64,000 nt of DNA from Paraspadella gotoi (lineage: Eukaryota; Chaetognatha), in NCBI GenBank assembly GCA_051294375.1, contig CM119265.1, forward strand, positions 28,978,540 to 29,042,539, in the 5' to 3' direction. Below the pieces are notes generated by a model that was not told the origin of the DNA, did not search any database, and saw only the letters and a list, made by a program, of their open reading frames with translations. This document shows positions 1-10,036 of this stretch, one piece after another. Both the position numbers and the translations under genes were made by a program. How positions within the stretch are numbered: the stretch's first letter is position 1; each line of letters begins with the position of its first letter.

Positions 1-103
1 TTCTCCCTCCCTCTATCTCTTCCTTTTTCTCCCCCTCTTCCTCTCTTTTTCTCCCTTCCTTTCCTTTCTCCCCTCTTCTCCTCCCTCCCTCCCTCTCTCT
101 CAG

Positions 104-303
104 GACGACGAACGAGAGATCAACCTCCTAACGACGGCCGATTACTTTGGCGAGAGGGCGTTGGTGACTCGAGAGCCTCGTCAAGCATCAGCGGTGGCCG
201 TGGGGGAGGTGACCGTCATGGAACTCATGGTCGATGCCTTTGAGAGATTCTTGGGTCCTTGTATGGAGCTGATGAAGAAGAACATGGCCACTTATGAGGA
301 GCA

Positions 304-355
<52 letters not shown>

Positions 356-591
356 TTAGAGATAAAGAAAGACAGACTTATAATATAAAGAAAGATAGAA
401 AAACAGTCACGTCACAACCTAACATAATTAGATTTATTTATATTATATTTGAAAATAATAATAAAGTATTTATTTATTAATAAAATATTTTAATATTAAT
501 TCCTTTGTTCTTATTTCTTTGTTTCCAGGTGTCCAATATTTTTGGTGGATTGGATGATGATTCATTAACAATGGCAAGAATTTCTAAGTAA
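104..591 (+). CDS. PRKAR2: PKA type II regulatory subunit, last two exons (partial)
   Basis: Regulatory subunit of cAMP-dependent protein kinase; binds cAMP and holds the catalytic subunit inactive. Two exons are visible: 104-304 (acceptor CAG at 101-103, donor GT at 305) and 529-591 (acceptor at 526-528, stop TAA 589-591). They join in phase 0 to 87 residues. The peptide contains the phosphate-binding cassette of the second cyclic-nucleotide domain (ADYFGERALVTREPRQASA, with the FGE and Arg that contact cAMP), then AFERFLGPCMELMKKN and TYEEQVSNIFGG. From memory of the family, the LGPC, KxN and YEEQ...FG tail is the RII rather than RI signature. The N-terminal dimerisation domain, inhibitor site and first cAMP domain must lie upstream of the window. 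The intron opens with a long GA repeat directly after the donor. Confidence 0.9.
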
Positions 592-1020
592 ATCTTGAAA
601 AAATAATTCAACAAAAAATAAATATTTTGAATTTTTTTATTTATTTTTTATTTCATTTTAATTTTTTTGAAATCTATCGTTTTTTAAACAGAGGGGTAAG
701 ATGTTACGCTCCTTTTGTTTTCTTCAAATATGTAAATATAGACATTTACTGTATGTTTCATTTTATTAGCTAAAAATAATATGTTATGTATCAAGATCTG
801 TTTTCATTTTTTCATCTATTTAGTAGAATACAACGTTTTTAGTAAAAAAGTTATGTTTTTTTAATTTCCTAATCAGCCAATCAGGATTTTTGTTTTTTAC
901 TTGGTAATTACTAATGGAATAAAACTTTTAGGCATTTTTTTTCAAAAATTAACCCATTTCTGTCCTTTTAATCCTGTACCTAATTTTAACAATAACATTT
1001 AACCATTATCTTGTGCCAAA

Positions 1021-1975
1021 TCTACAAATAATAATTCTGAAATTTTAATCCCTACCCTTAACTTTATTTCTAAAGGGCTTTAACCCTAATCCATAATTCT
1101 AATGCCTAACCCTATTGCCTAACCTAAATCTTAATCCATAATTCTAATCCCTAACCCTATTGCTTAACCTAGGAGTCTACGTCGTTCTTAGAGATCGAGG
1201 AAGACTTTTTCAATGGAGATTTTCGTTCAAATCTGACTACCAAACAATATAAACGCTCCTGGTAAAAATTCTGGTAAAATATCGATGTAAAAAACACTTG
1301 ATTCTGATCCTGTTGCATCTGAAGGGCTCGCATTTTTTTTCTTTTTCAAAATCATCAACCTCTTTGATATCAACAAAGCCAGAACGGAACGGAAAAATTT
1401 TCCATCTCTGATTTTTAATAGAAATGAAAGGGATTTTTTCCTTGAAAACGATATAAACATGACTGAGGTATGTTCCTGTTCAACAAATGAGGTCCAATTT
1501 GGAATCCTTTTGGCAAAGTGTCTGAAGGGCTCTCAAAATTTTTCTTTACATTTTTATTGGTTATTTTGATATGATACGATCATGGTAAAAGTGAATTAGT
1601 CCATTTTGGTGAAATTTTTATTTAAGTAAAAGTAAAAGAAGAGCTAACGATCGGAATTCTAAGAGTTTTCAACCGGGAGTCAGATTCAGGAAAAATCTTT
1701 CTATGGCGAAAATCTTCCAAAAAGGGGTGAATTTTCCAAGATTTTGGTTAATATTTTCTATATTTATGGTCGGATTTTTTTGAAACTTAATATTAACAAT
1801 ATTGCCATCATTCTACCTTGGCCGGTTATAGAATATATTAAAAAAAACCTCAGGCTTTGTTCATCAGAGCTTAGTCCGACTTAACCTAAATCTTAATTCA
1901 TAAACCTAATCCCTAACTCTATTGCCTAACCTTAAATCTTAATCCATAAACCTTTAACCTAATCTTTAAGGATAA
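1021..1975 (+). repeat. Degenerate telomere-like CCCTAA arrays (two blocks)
   Basis: Blocks at about 1021-1175 and 1880-1975 are made of imperfect units such as ccctaaccctatt and cctaatccctaac, always C-rich on this strand. Similar blocks sit inside the elements at 3843-4222 and 7646-7893 and near 10310-10395. They look like heavily diverged interstitial TTAGGG-type repeats, or repeats carried by a transposon. Confidence 0.6.
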
Positions 1976-3234
1976 AAGAAACAAAAATTTGGAAATTATG
2001 CTGAAATAAGGTAATTATTGGAAAATACGGCCTTAAAGCCTAAAAGGGCAACTGCTTTAAAATTCTCTAAAAAAAAGTTTGAAAATTCTTTTTTAAAAGT
2101 TGAAGCATATATCAGTTGTTTTGTACAATAGTAAAATAATTGCCTCGTAAATTAAGAAACTCATTCAAGTGACTCGTTCTTTTTTTTTGTTTCTTTGTTT
2201 TCTTTTTTTTTTGTCGGGGGGGGAGACGGGGCTGCGAAATTCTCTCGGTGGTCCGCGTTAAGGATTGGCGATTTGGAAGTGATACAAAATTCGCGACCAC
2301 TGGATGGGTTCTACTCTTTTTTCGACTTTGGTAAAAAGATTGTAAAAATTGTATTTGGTTATAGATGTTTTTAAACCAATAAAAAAACTATAAAAAGAAA
2401 CTGCAAAAAAGAACAACAACAACAACAACAAACAACTATCTTAAAGTCGCTTTGTGAAAACCGAATTTTGTTTTTTGTTTTGTTTTAAAAAAACTTTTTT
2501 TTTTTTCTCTCTCTCTTCGCCGTGGATAATTTCTCTCGAGTACTTTTTTAACTTTTACATTTTACGTCATCGAAGATTAAAAAAAAAGGTTTTTACAGAA
2601 AAGAGTAATAAATCGTGATTAAATAATTATAATGCAATCATGTCACACAATAAACAAAATAACGAAATAAAAAATTAAAAAAAGTACTTGTAAAATTTAG
2701 GATACGAATTGCCAAATGCTAATTAACTTCCTTCTTTAAATGTTTTGTAACGAATCCATTTCTGTCTCACGTCACTAAGCGCCGACGTCGGCTTCGACCC
2801 TTCGTCTTCGACCCTTCGGCTTCGACCCTTCGGCTGGACACTCAGACCATAACGTCTGCTTACAACCGGAAGGGACAGTGGGTGAAGATATAAATTTTAT
2901 ATTGGTTGTACCAAAGTAATAAGAACAAGTAAAAATGACGTCATAAATATTGAATTCACGATCGCGGAAATTAAAATGTTCACATTTTATTGCGATTAAA
3001 TCAAAAATTGAAAAGAGTGAATCATTTGGAACAAGATCGGTTCATCCAATGGGTTTGATTGTCACGTGTATTTCCCTTAGATCACATGATATGACATGAC
3101 ATTTCATTCTTTCATTTCTTAGCCCATGTATTTATGACATGCACTGCATCGAAATTCCGTCTTTTTCTGTCCTAACAAATGAGAAAACAACTATAGGAAA
3201 ATTATAAATATTGTTAACGTAAGTGGGACAAAGC

Positions 3235-3315
3235 GACGGACAGACATACCGACCGACCGACAGACCGACCGAAGAGTGATTTATAGAGGCACCGCGAGTA
3301 ATCGCGGCGCACCTA
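3235..3315 (+). mobile_element. Rolling-circle-like element end (GACC array plus hairpin)
   Basis: A GACC/GACA tetranucleotide array (ccgaccgaccgacagaccg) is followed by the short perfect hairpin cgcga-gtaa-tcgcg inside gcaccgcgagtaatcgcggc, then cacctaaa. A GTCY/RGAC array next to a small GC-rich hairpin is typical of Helentron/HINE-like 3' ends. Assignment is by architecture only; no transposase is present. Confidence 0.4.
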
Positions 3316-3399
3316 AAAAGATTGAATCATTTAGAGGGAAAAACCGGAATATGTTTTTTATTCGGAGTCGTTGAATCAATTTCGGATAGAGTGTTACTC

Positions 3400-3430
<31 letters not shown>

Positions 3431-3842
3431 ACGAAAACGACGACGAACGACGACGACGACGCTCATTATAACGACGGCGATATGAGGGTACTACTGAAAA
3501 AAGTCTAATGTTCTTGTTTTTCAACTTTATTTTGTTAAAAACTAAATTGGAAATTACGAAATAAAATCGAGTACTTTTTTGCCAAAGAAAGAAAAAAATG
3601 AATGAACGGAATAAAAAATAAATTATTTTTAAAGGAAATAATGACACAAATGAAAAAAATTACGAAATAAAAAACAAAAAACGTACATGCAAACACACTG
3701 CAATATTATAAATTATAATTAAATATAATTATAAACTAATAATTACGTTTCATGTTCGGACAAAAAAGAGAATCCTCCTCCATAATTTAATTATAATTGG
3801 ATTCTGTATGAAATCAAAAAGACCACATTGGATCTTTTTTCG

Positions 3843-4222
3843 AGAGTGCCCCATTTCTGTTTTTGGCTCTCTTTTCCTAGAGTTCCCATCACTGTTTGTT
3901 TATCCCATAATTTGATTTTAGCTTAAATGAACTTGAATATGTTTTTGAACTTATAAGCTCATCCTTAACCCTAATCCCAAAGCCAAACCGAATCCTGAAC
4001 CCCAATTTTAAACCCTTATTCTTAATTGGGAACCCTAACCTCAAACCCTAACTTAAATTTCTAACCCTAATCATAAACTAAAACTCTATCCCTAATCTAA
4101 TCTAATCTAATCTCTAAACTAATTCCTAATCTAATCTCAAACTCTAACCTTTATTATAATCATTAACTAAAAAACATAATTCTCTATAAGATAAACGGGG
4201 AATTCTGGGAAAAGAAGGCCCA
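3843..4222 (+). mobile_element. MITE with internal telomere-like repeat, copy 1
   Basis: Begins with gagagtgccccatttctg and ends with gggaattctgggaaaagaag, so inverted gccccattt / aaacgggg-type ends enclose degenerate CCCTAA and taatc repeats. A second copy lies at 7646-7893 (ending aaatggggtgttctgggaaa), and fragments begin at about 10270 and 23868. No coding capacity. Confidence 0.55.
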
Positions 4223-4450
4223 TCTTTGACTTCATTAAATCGTTTTTAACGGATCGAATTCTAGGTGACTTTCTGTCTTTCTGTCTTCTGTCTTCTGGCT
4301 TTCTGTCTTCGAGTCCGTTTGTCTCTAACTCTGTCAGACTTGTTTGAATCGGTTTGCCTGTCTATCTGTAGTATCTTTGTTCTTCTATCTAATCTATCAA
4401 CGCGCGCAGCCATAATTATTTTCTTTAAAAACCATCATTTTCAGTTTCTA

Positions 4451-6053
4451 ATGGCATCACCGTCATCGTCGCCGTCGTCGTCGTCGCCGTCATCGTCGTC
4501 GCCGTCATCGTCGTCGCCGTCGTCGTCGTCGCCGTCGTCGTCGCCCCGCTCTCTGAAGGCCGTCGTCTTGGGCGACGGAAATGTCGGCAAAACTTGTCTC
4601 CTCATTTCCTTCACGACGAACAAATTCCCTACCGACGTCGTACCGACAGTTTTTGACTCTTACATGACAGAAGGTGAGAGGGAGAGGAGGGGACGGGGAG
4701 GGGAAGGGGAAGGGAAAGGGGAAGGGATAGGGAGGGGAAGAGGAAAGGGCGGTGAGGATGGGAGAAATATTGTCTCTCTAAAGACGAGAGGTGAAAAAAA
4801 GATTTTATAACAGTATTTTGATGCTTGTGCGAAAATTCAATAGTATTTCCCGATATAATGATTAAGGGATTGGTCTTTTTACCCAATTGAAAACATTCTC
4901 CCTTCTTTTGCCCCCTCTTCCTTCCCACCCTCCCTCCATTTATCTTTCCTCCCTTCCTTCCTTACCTCTCTTCCCCCTTATTTTTCCCCCTCCCTTTTCT
5001 CCTCTTCCCTCCTTCTCTCCCCTCTCTTTTCCCCCCTTCCGCTTCGCTCCTTTCTTCCCTCCTTCTCTCCCCTCTCTTTCCCCACACCCCATTCCTCCCT
5101 CTTTCCCCTCCCTCCTCCCCTCTCTTCCCCCCACCCTCCCCTCTTTCCTTTCTCTCCCTCCCCTCTCTTTCCCCCCACCCATTCCTCCTCTTCCTCCCTC
5201 CCTCGCCCTCATCTTTCCCCACCCAACCCTTCTCCCTCTTCCCTCCCTTCCCTCCCCTCCCTCCTCCCTCCCTCTTTTCCTCCCTCAGTCATATTCGATT
5301 CTTCTCTCCGTCACTCTCGGCTTCTTCGACACTGGTGAACAAGAGACTTTCGACAACGTGCGCCATCTCGCGTACGACAGAACCGACGTCTTCATCGTTT
5401 GCTTCTCCGTCTCCTCTTCAGCCTCGTTCAGCAACGTTAAAAACAAATGGCTTCCGGAAATTCGACAATATTCGCCAGAGACACCTTTCGTCATCGTCGG
5501 CACTCAGATGGATCTCAGGTGGCGTTGAAAATAGTTTTTATTTAAATATTTTGTTTGATATTTGTAAATTAATATTTTTTTTTGGTTTTCTAAGGGAAAC
5601 CAATAACGTTAGTTTATAGTTGTTTCATTGGTTGGGCTTTCTCGTTTTAGCGATTTACTTATCCCCCGAAATATTACAATTTTGATTTCTTTTTTTCTTT
5701 CTTTTTTTTTTCTTTTTTTTCCCCCCGTCTATTTAAATATAAAGTCAATAGCATAAAAGATGCCCCTCGTTATATAGACCTCACTCTTTCGCCCCCCCAG
5801 ACACGACCCAGATACTCTCGCCCGCCTGCAAAAGCATCGCCTCCGCCCCGTCCCGCCTGATTGGGCCTCCTCCCTCGGCAAGCGATCAGGCGCCACCGCC
5901 TGCCTCGAATGTTCCGCGCTGACGATGGAGGGCGTTGCGGAAGTGTTCGACGCTGCCGTCGCTGCGTCGCAGCGGCGGCGGCGGGGGAAGGGTGGGAGGA
6001 AGAAGAAGAGGGGAGGGGAGGAAAGAGGGGAAAGAAATTGTTTGATCTTGTGA
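4451..6053 (+). CDS. Rho-family (Cdc42/TC10-like) small GTPase
   Basis: Membrane-anchored GTP switch of the Rho family. Exons: 4451-4673, 5289-5518 and 5801-6053 (stop TGA 6051-6053). A Ser/Pro repeat of about 30 residues precedes the G domain. G1 is GDGNVGKT, G2 is PTVFDSY, G4 is GTQMDLR (the TQxD form seen in Cdc42), G5 is ECSALTMEG, followed by a polybasic stretch and a C-terminal CLIL, a CAAX box whose final Leu predicts geranylgeranylation. Exon 2 to 3 joins in frame (MDLR-HDPD). Oddities: the G3/switch II motif reads DTGEQE instead of DTAGQE, replacing the invariant Gly60-equivalent; and exon 1 to exon 2 at the only good GT/AG sites is out of frame by one base, so either an indel in the assembly or a disabled gene. 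The 3' end lies within a minisatellite. Confidence 0.8.
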
Positions 6054-6470
6054 TGGAAGGAGGAGAATGGGAGGAAGAAGAAGAGGGGGAGGGAGAGAAA
6101 GAGAGGGAGGAAGAAAAGAGGGGAGGGATGAGAAGAGGAAGAAATTGTTTGATTTGTGATGGAAGGAGGAGAATGGGAGGAAGAAGAAGAGGGGGAGGGA
6201 GGAGAGAGAGGGAGGAAGAAGAAGAGGGAGGGGAGAGAAGAGGGAAAGAAATGTTTGATCTTGTGATGGAAGGAGGAGAATGGGAGGAAGAAGAAGAGGG
6301 GGGGGCAGGAGAAGAGAAGGAGGGAAGAGAAGAGAGGGAGGGAGAGAAGATGGAAAGAATTGTTTGATCTTGTGATGGAAGGAGGAGAATTGGGAGGGAA
6401 GAAGAAGGGGGAGGAGGAGAAGAGGGCGAGGAAGAAGAAGAGAGGGAGGGAAAGAGGGTGAGAAAATAAT
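5990..6470 (+). repeat. ~105 bp purine-rich minisatellite including the GTPase CAAX end
   Basis: Four imperfect units of GGA/AGA-rich sequence. Each carries the block ttgtttgatcttgtgatgg, or a one- or two-base variant of it, at about 6039, 6146, 6250 and 6359. The first copy is the coding end of the Rho GTPase (Cys-Leu-Ile-Leu-stop); the others lie downstream in the presumed 3' UTR. Confidence 0.85.
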
Positions 6471-6509
6471 AGAAAACAAAATGAGGTTTTTTGTTTACGA
6501 GGTTGTCAT

Positions 6510-6562
6510 ACTTGACATGGTTGACATGGTTGACATGCTTGACATGGTTGACATGGTTAACA
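6510..6562 (+). repeat. Short tandem repeat ttgacatgg
   Basis: Six to seven copies of a 9-11 bp unit (ttgacatggttgacatgc), just 3' of the GTPase minisatellite. No coding reading is supported. Confidence 0.7.
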
Positions 6563-6835
6563 TGTTTAGTTTTTAATCCACTTTTTTCTTTCCTTTCAAA
6601 ATAAATTGTTAGGAAAAAAAACTAACAAAAAATTAAACCATGAACAAGAGTAAATGACTTTAATTTAATCTTGTTTAACTTTTCTTGACTAAAAAAAATG
6701 GTCAATATTAAATTTATTCTATTCCCCATTGCGTTAATGATTTTGTCAATACTCATAATACTGTTAAGTCCTCATGATATTTGAAATACAAATTTGCTTA
6801 CTAATATCGATATGTAATTTTAATATTGTCTTGAT

Positions 6836-6985
6836 TGAAAGCTTGGAGGGACCTGCTATGTAATTATCTTGTAAGAGTGATGGAGGCCTTAAACCACCAA
6901 AGCCTGTCCAAAGTCAGGGGCAAGATAGCTTATTTATTAAATGAATGGATAATCTTTATATTGGTTGTACCAATTTCATAATAAA
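6836..6985 (+). mobile_element. 150 bp dispersed repeat ('ggacctgctatg' family), copy 1
   Basis: Contains gaaagcttggagggacctgc, tcttgtaagagtgatggagg, caaagcctgtccaaagtcag and attggttgtaccaatttcat. Near-identical copies occur at 28020-28140, 52720-52860, 58395-58530 and 59265-59435, a worn copy at about 38170-38260, and the 3' half is found at 29345-29430 and 32955-33035. Non-coding, SINE-sized, with no tRNA boxes seen. Confidence 0.75.
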
Positions 6986-7293
6986 ACTATTTTCTAATCA
7001 GTCAATAATATAGTTTACTCGTAAATTTAGTTAATTCGTCGAATATTTTTTCAACCCTTTCCTCTTCTCTCCTCATTCACGCGCGACCCCTACTCAAACT
7101 TCGTCGAAATCCTGAACAACTTTTGTACAAATGAACATCGAATGTCGACTTTAGTCTAACGTTTTACCCGCGTTTTTTTCTTTAGGCTATTTTAATCTTT
7201 CTTTTTTTTTTATTCCTTTGTTTTTTTTAATTGTTTATCTTGATCCTTTGTTTCTACGAATTGTTTTTTTTTGATCCTTTGTTTCTACGAATT

Positions 7294-8131
7294 ATGCCGT
7301 TTTGGCGAAAACGGAGCAGCGATGCGTCGGGACAGAGATTGGCCAATAACAAGAGGTTAGGCCAGGAGCCGAATGTGGAAATCAATTAGGGGAACTTCGT
7401 CGATTATTTGGAAAGGACTTTGGTTTGATTTAATTTTATTAGTTTTTTAATACTAAAGCTAAGTTGAAGGAAATGTAAAGTTGATTTAAAGTTAGCTTAG
7501 AGTTAGTTTAAAGTAAATATAAAGTTTATAAGCGTTTTATGTTTACTTAATTCACGATTAATCGTAAGAGAGAGAGCGAGACAATTTAACTCGCAGTCTC
7601 ACTAACGTGTGATCGTTTTCCATTTTCAATGATAACTTAGCGGCTCTCTTTTCCGAAAGTGCCCCATTTCTGTTGGTTTATTTAATATTTTATTTTATAT
7701 TCCTAATCCTAAACCCTACGCTTAATCCCTAACCCTAACTTAATCTTGAACCTTGACCCTAAAAGATTATCCTTAATTTCGAACCCAAATCCCTAACTTA
7801 AATTATTAACATTATCCCTAACCTAATCTAATCTAACCTCAAACCCACTTTTTAAATGGGGTGTTCTGGGAAAAAAAGGCCGATTTGGCCAGTTAGGTAT
7901 CGAAAACAAAACATCAGCGAAGAAACAGCAAATTGAAACAATAGCAACGAGGAAATAAGACAGCAACGAATCTCTTCTTTCTCTTTCAGTCGTCAGACGC
8001 CGGAAATTTCGATCGAAACAGCGAAAAATGAAAATGATAATCGAGAAAGCGAGGATAGAGAGCGAGACGTTAGAGAGGGAGACAAAAATCTCAATGCTGC
8101 CGACGATGGCGGGACTATGGTGAGATAGAGA

Positions 8132-8163
<32 letters not shown>

Positions 8164-9949
8164 CTTTCCCCGTTCTTACCCCAATCCAAAGCTAATGGCT
8201 TCCTCCGAGAGCGCGATCAAGCCAACTAATACGAAGCCACCGCCAAAAAGATACAGCATCAAATTAGGCCAGACGGGATCTGATATCCAGCATTTTCAGT
8301 CCAGGGTAATTCTGCAGCCTAGACCATTGATGAAACAAATTCCTTAAAATAATTTCATTTTTTTATTTTATCAGATTTAAACAAGTGAAAGTTAATTGCC
8401 TTGATTCTCTCTCTCTCTCTCTCCTCTCTTCTCTCTCTCTCCTCTCTCTCTCTCTCTCTTCTCTCTCTCTTTCTCTCTATCTCCTACTCTCTCAAGTTTT
8501 GGACAAACTCGCCAACTTCGATTGGTACTTGGAGCAAAATCAGTTCATCCTCCGTTGCCACTCGACCGGACGCGATTTGGAGGTAGGGCAGTCTGGAACG
8601 AGACTGACCCAAAGGACTGACGGACAGGAAACTGACGGACGGACCGTGTCGGGCAGAAACTATATAGAGACAAGGGACAGACCGAAGACAGAAACGAGAG
8701 ACAGAGACGGGACAAGAGAATGACCCGAAGTGAGAGAGAATGACATTGTGACAAAAAGTTTGATTGACCCACAAAAATTGAACTAGAAATATTGTTAAAA
8801 AAGAGATAAATTGTCATCCACTTTTTTCAATTAATTTTCTTCCTTTTTTGTCGTTAAAATTTTAAACTTTCCCGTGTCATCGAATTGTCGTTTGCTTCTG
8901 TCAACAAATCGTCATGATCTCTGTCATCAAGTTGTAATCCTTCCATTAAATTATCATATCCCTTTGTCATCAACATATCATTTCCTCATCAAATTATCAT
9001 TCCCCTCTGTCATCAAATCGTCATCCCCCCTTTTTTCATCCATTTGTCATCCCTCCTTCGTCATCACAAGGACTACGAAGGCGCTCTGGTCTCCGAATCT
9101 CCGCTAGAGGGCAACAAATACCAACGGTGGAGATACGAGAAAAAATCGATCATTAACGTTGGAACGGGAAAGGCCATCACATTGGTGAGAGCTTGCTGGG
9201 GATGTTGCTGTAGAAGGTCGATGCTGCAGTCGTGTGAGTTGATGATTTTTTTAATTGTATTTTATTTTTTACTTTTTTCCTTATATATTTATTTTTTCCC
9301 TTTTTTTACTCTTTCTCCTTTCTCCTTTTCTCTTATTTTCATCCTTTCCTCTTCTTTCTTCTTCCTTTTTCCTCCTTTGTAATCATTTTTCTCTTTTTCT
9401 TTGCTTTATATTCTTCCCCCTCTTCTCCGTTTTCTTCTTCCTTCCTCTCTTCCTCCTCTTCCTCATCTTGCTTTCTGCTTCCCCTTTCCTCCTCCTTCCT
9501 TCTCCTCCCCTCCTCTTCCTCCTCTTCATTTCCTCTTCCTCCTCTCCTCTTCCTTCTCTTCTTCCTTTTCCGTTTCTCCTCCTCCTCCTCCTCTTTTTCC
9601 TCCTCCTCATCCTCCCCTCCTCCTCCTTATGCTCCTCTTCATCCTCTTCCTCCTCCTCATTTCCTCCTCTCCTCTTCCTTCTCTTTCTCCTCCTCCTTTT
9701 CTCTTACTCCTCTTCCGCTCCTCCTCCTCTTCCTCCTCCCCCCTTCTTCATCGCCAGACCGGAAATGACGAGACGGATTTAGGCGTCAAAATGAAAAAGT
9801 GGAAACCAGGAAATATAGATCAGGTTTTGTCTGGTTGTGATTAATGACCCCGAGTTTTATTTTGAGTTATGGTCATTCACCTCTCTATGTTCAAGTGTTA
9901 ATCAAATAAAAATGAAGTTAAAAAAGTAAAAATGGGAGAGAATAAAGAC

Positions 9950-10036
<87 letters not shown>

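Larger units (their letters stand above)
592..4450. other. Intergenic AT-rich stretch with repeats, no gene seen
   Basis: No supported exon. The sequence is AT-rich with short poly-A/T runs. Recognisable pieces are degenerate CCCTAA-like arrays at 1021-1175 and 1880-1975, a small GC-rich tandem repeat of cttcgacccttcggctt at about 2778-2835, a GACC/GACA array with a hairpin at 3235-3315, an ACG/CGA trinucleotide run at 3407-3465, and a MITE at 3843-4222. The open frame on the minus strand over 3327-3647 is only the trinucleotide run read through. Confidence 0.6.

Noticed and set aside
4887-5528. 213-residue plus frame beginning with Leu/Pro/Ser-rich sequence
   Set aside because: Its first 130 residues are the pyrimidine-rich intron; only the part after 5289 is a GTPase exon.
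9255-9844. Leu/Phe/Ser-rich plus-strand frames that look like membrane protein
   Set aside because: TTC/CTC-rich intron; the real exon in the region is only 9758-9823.
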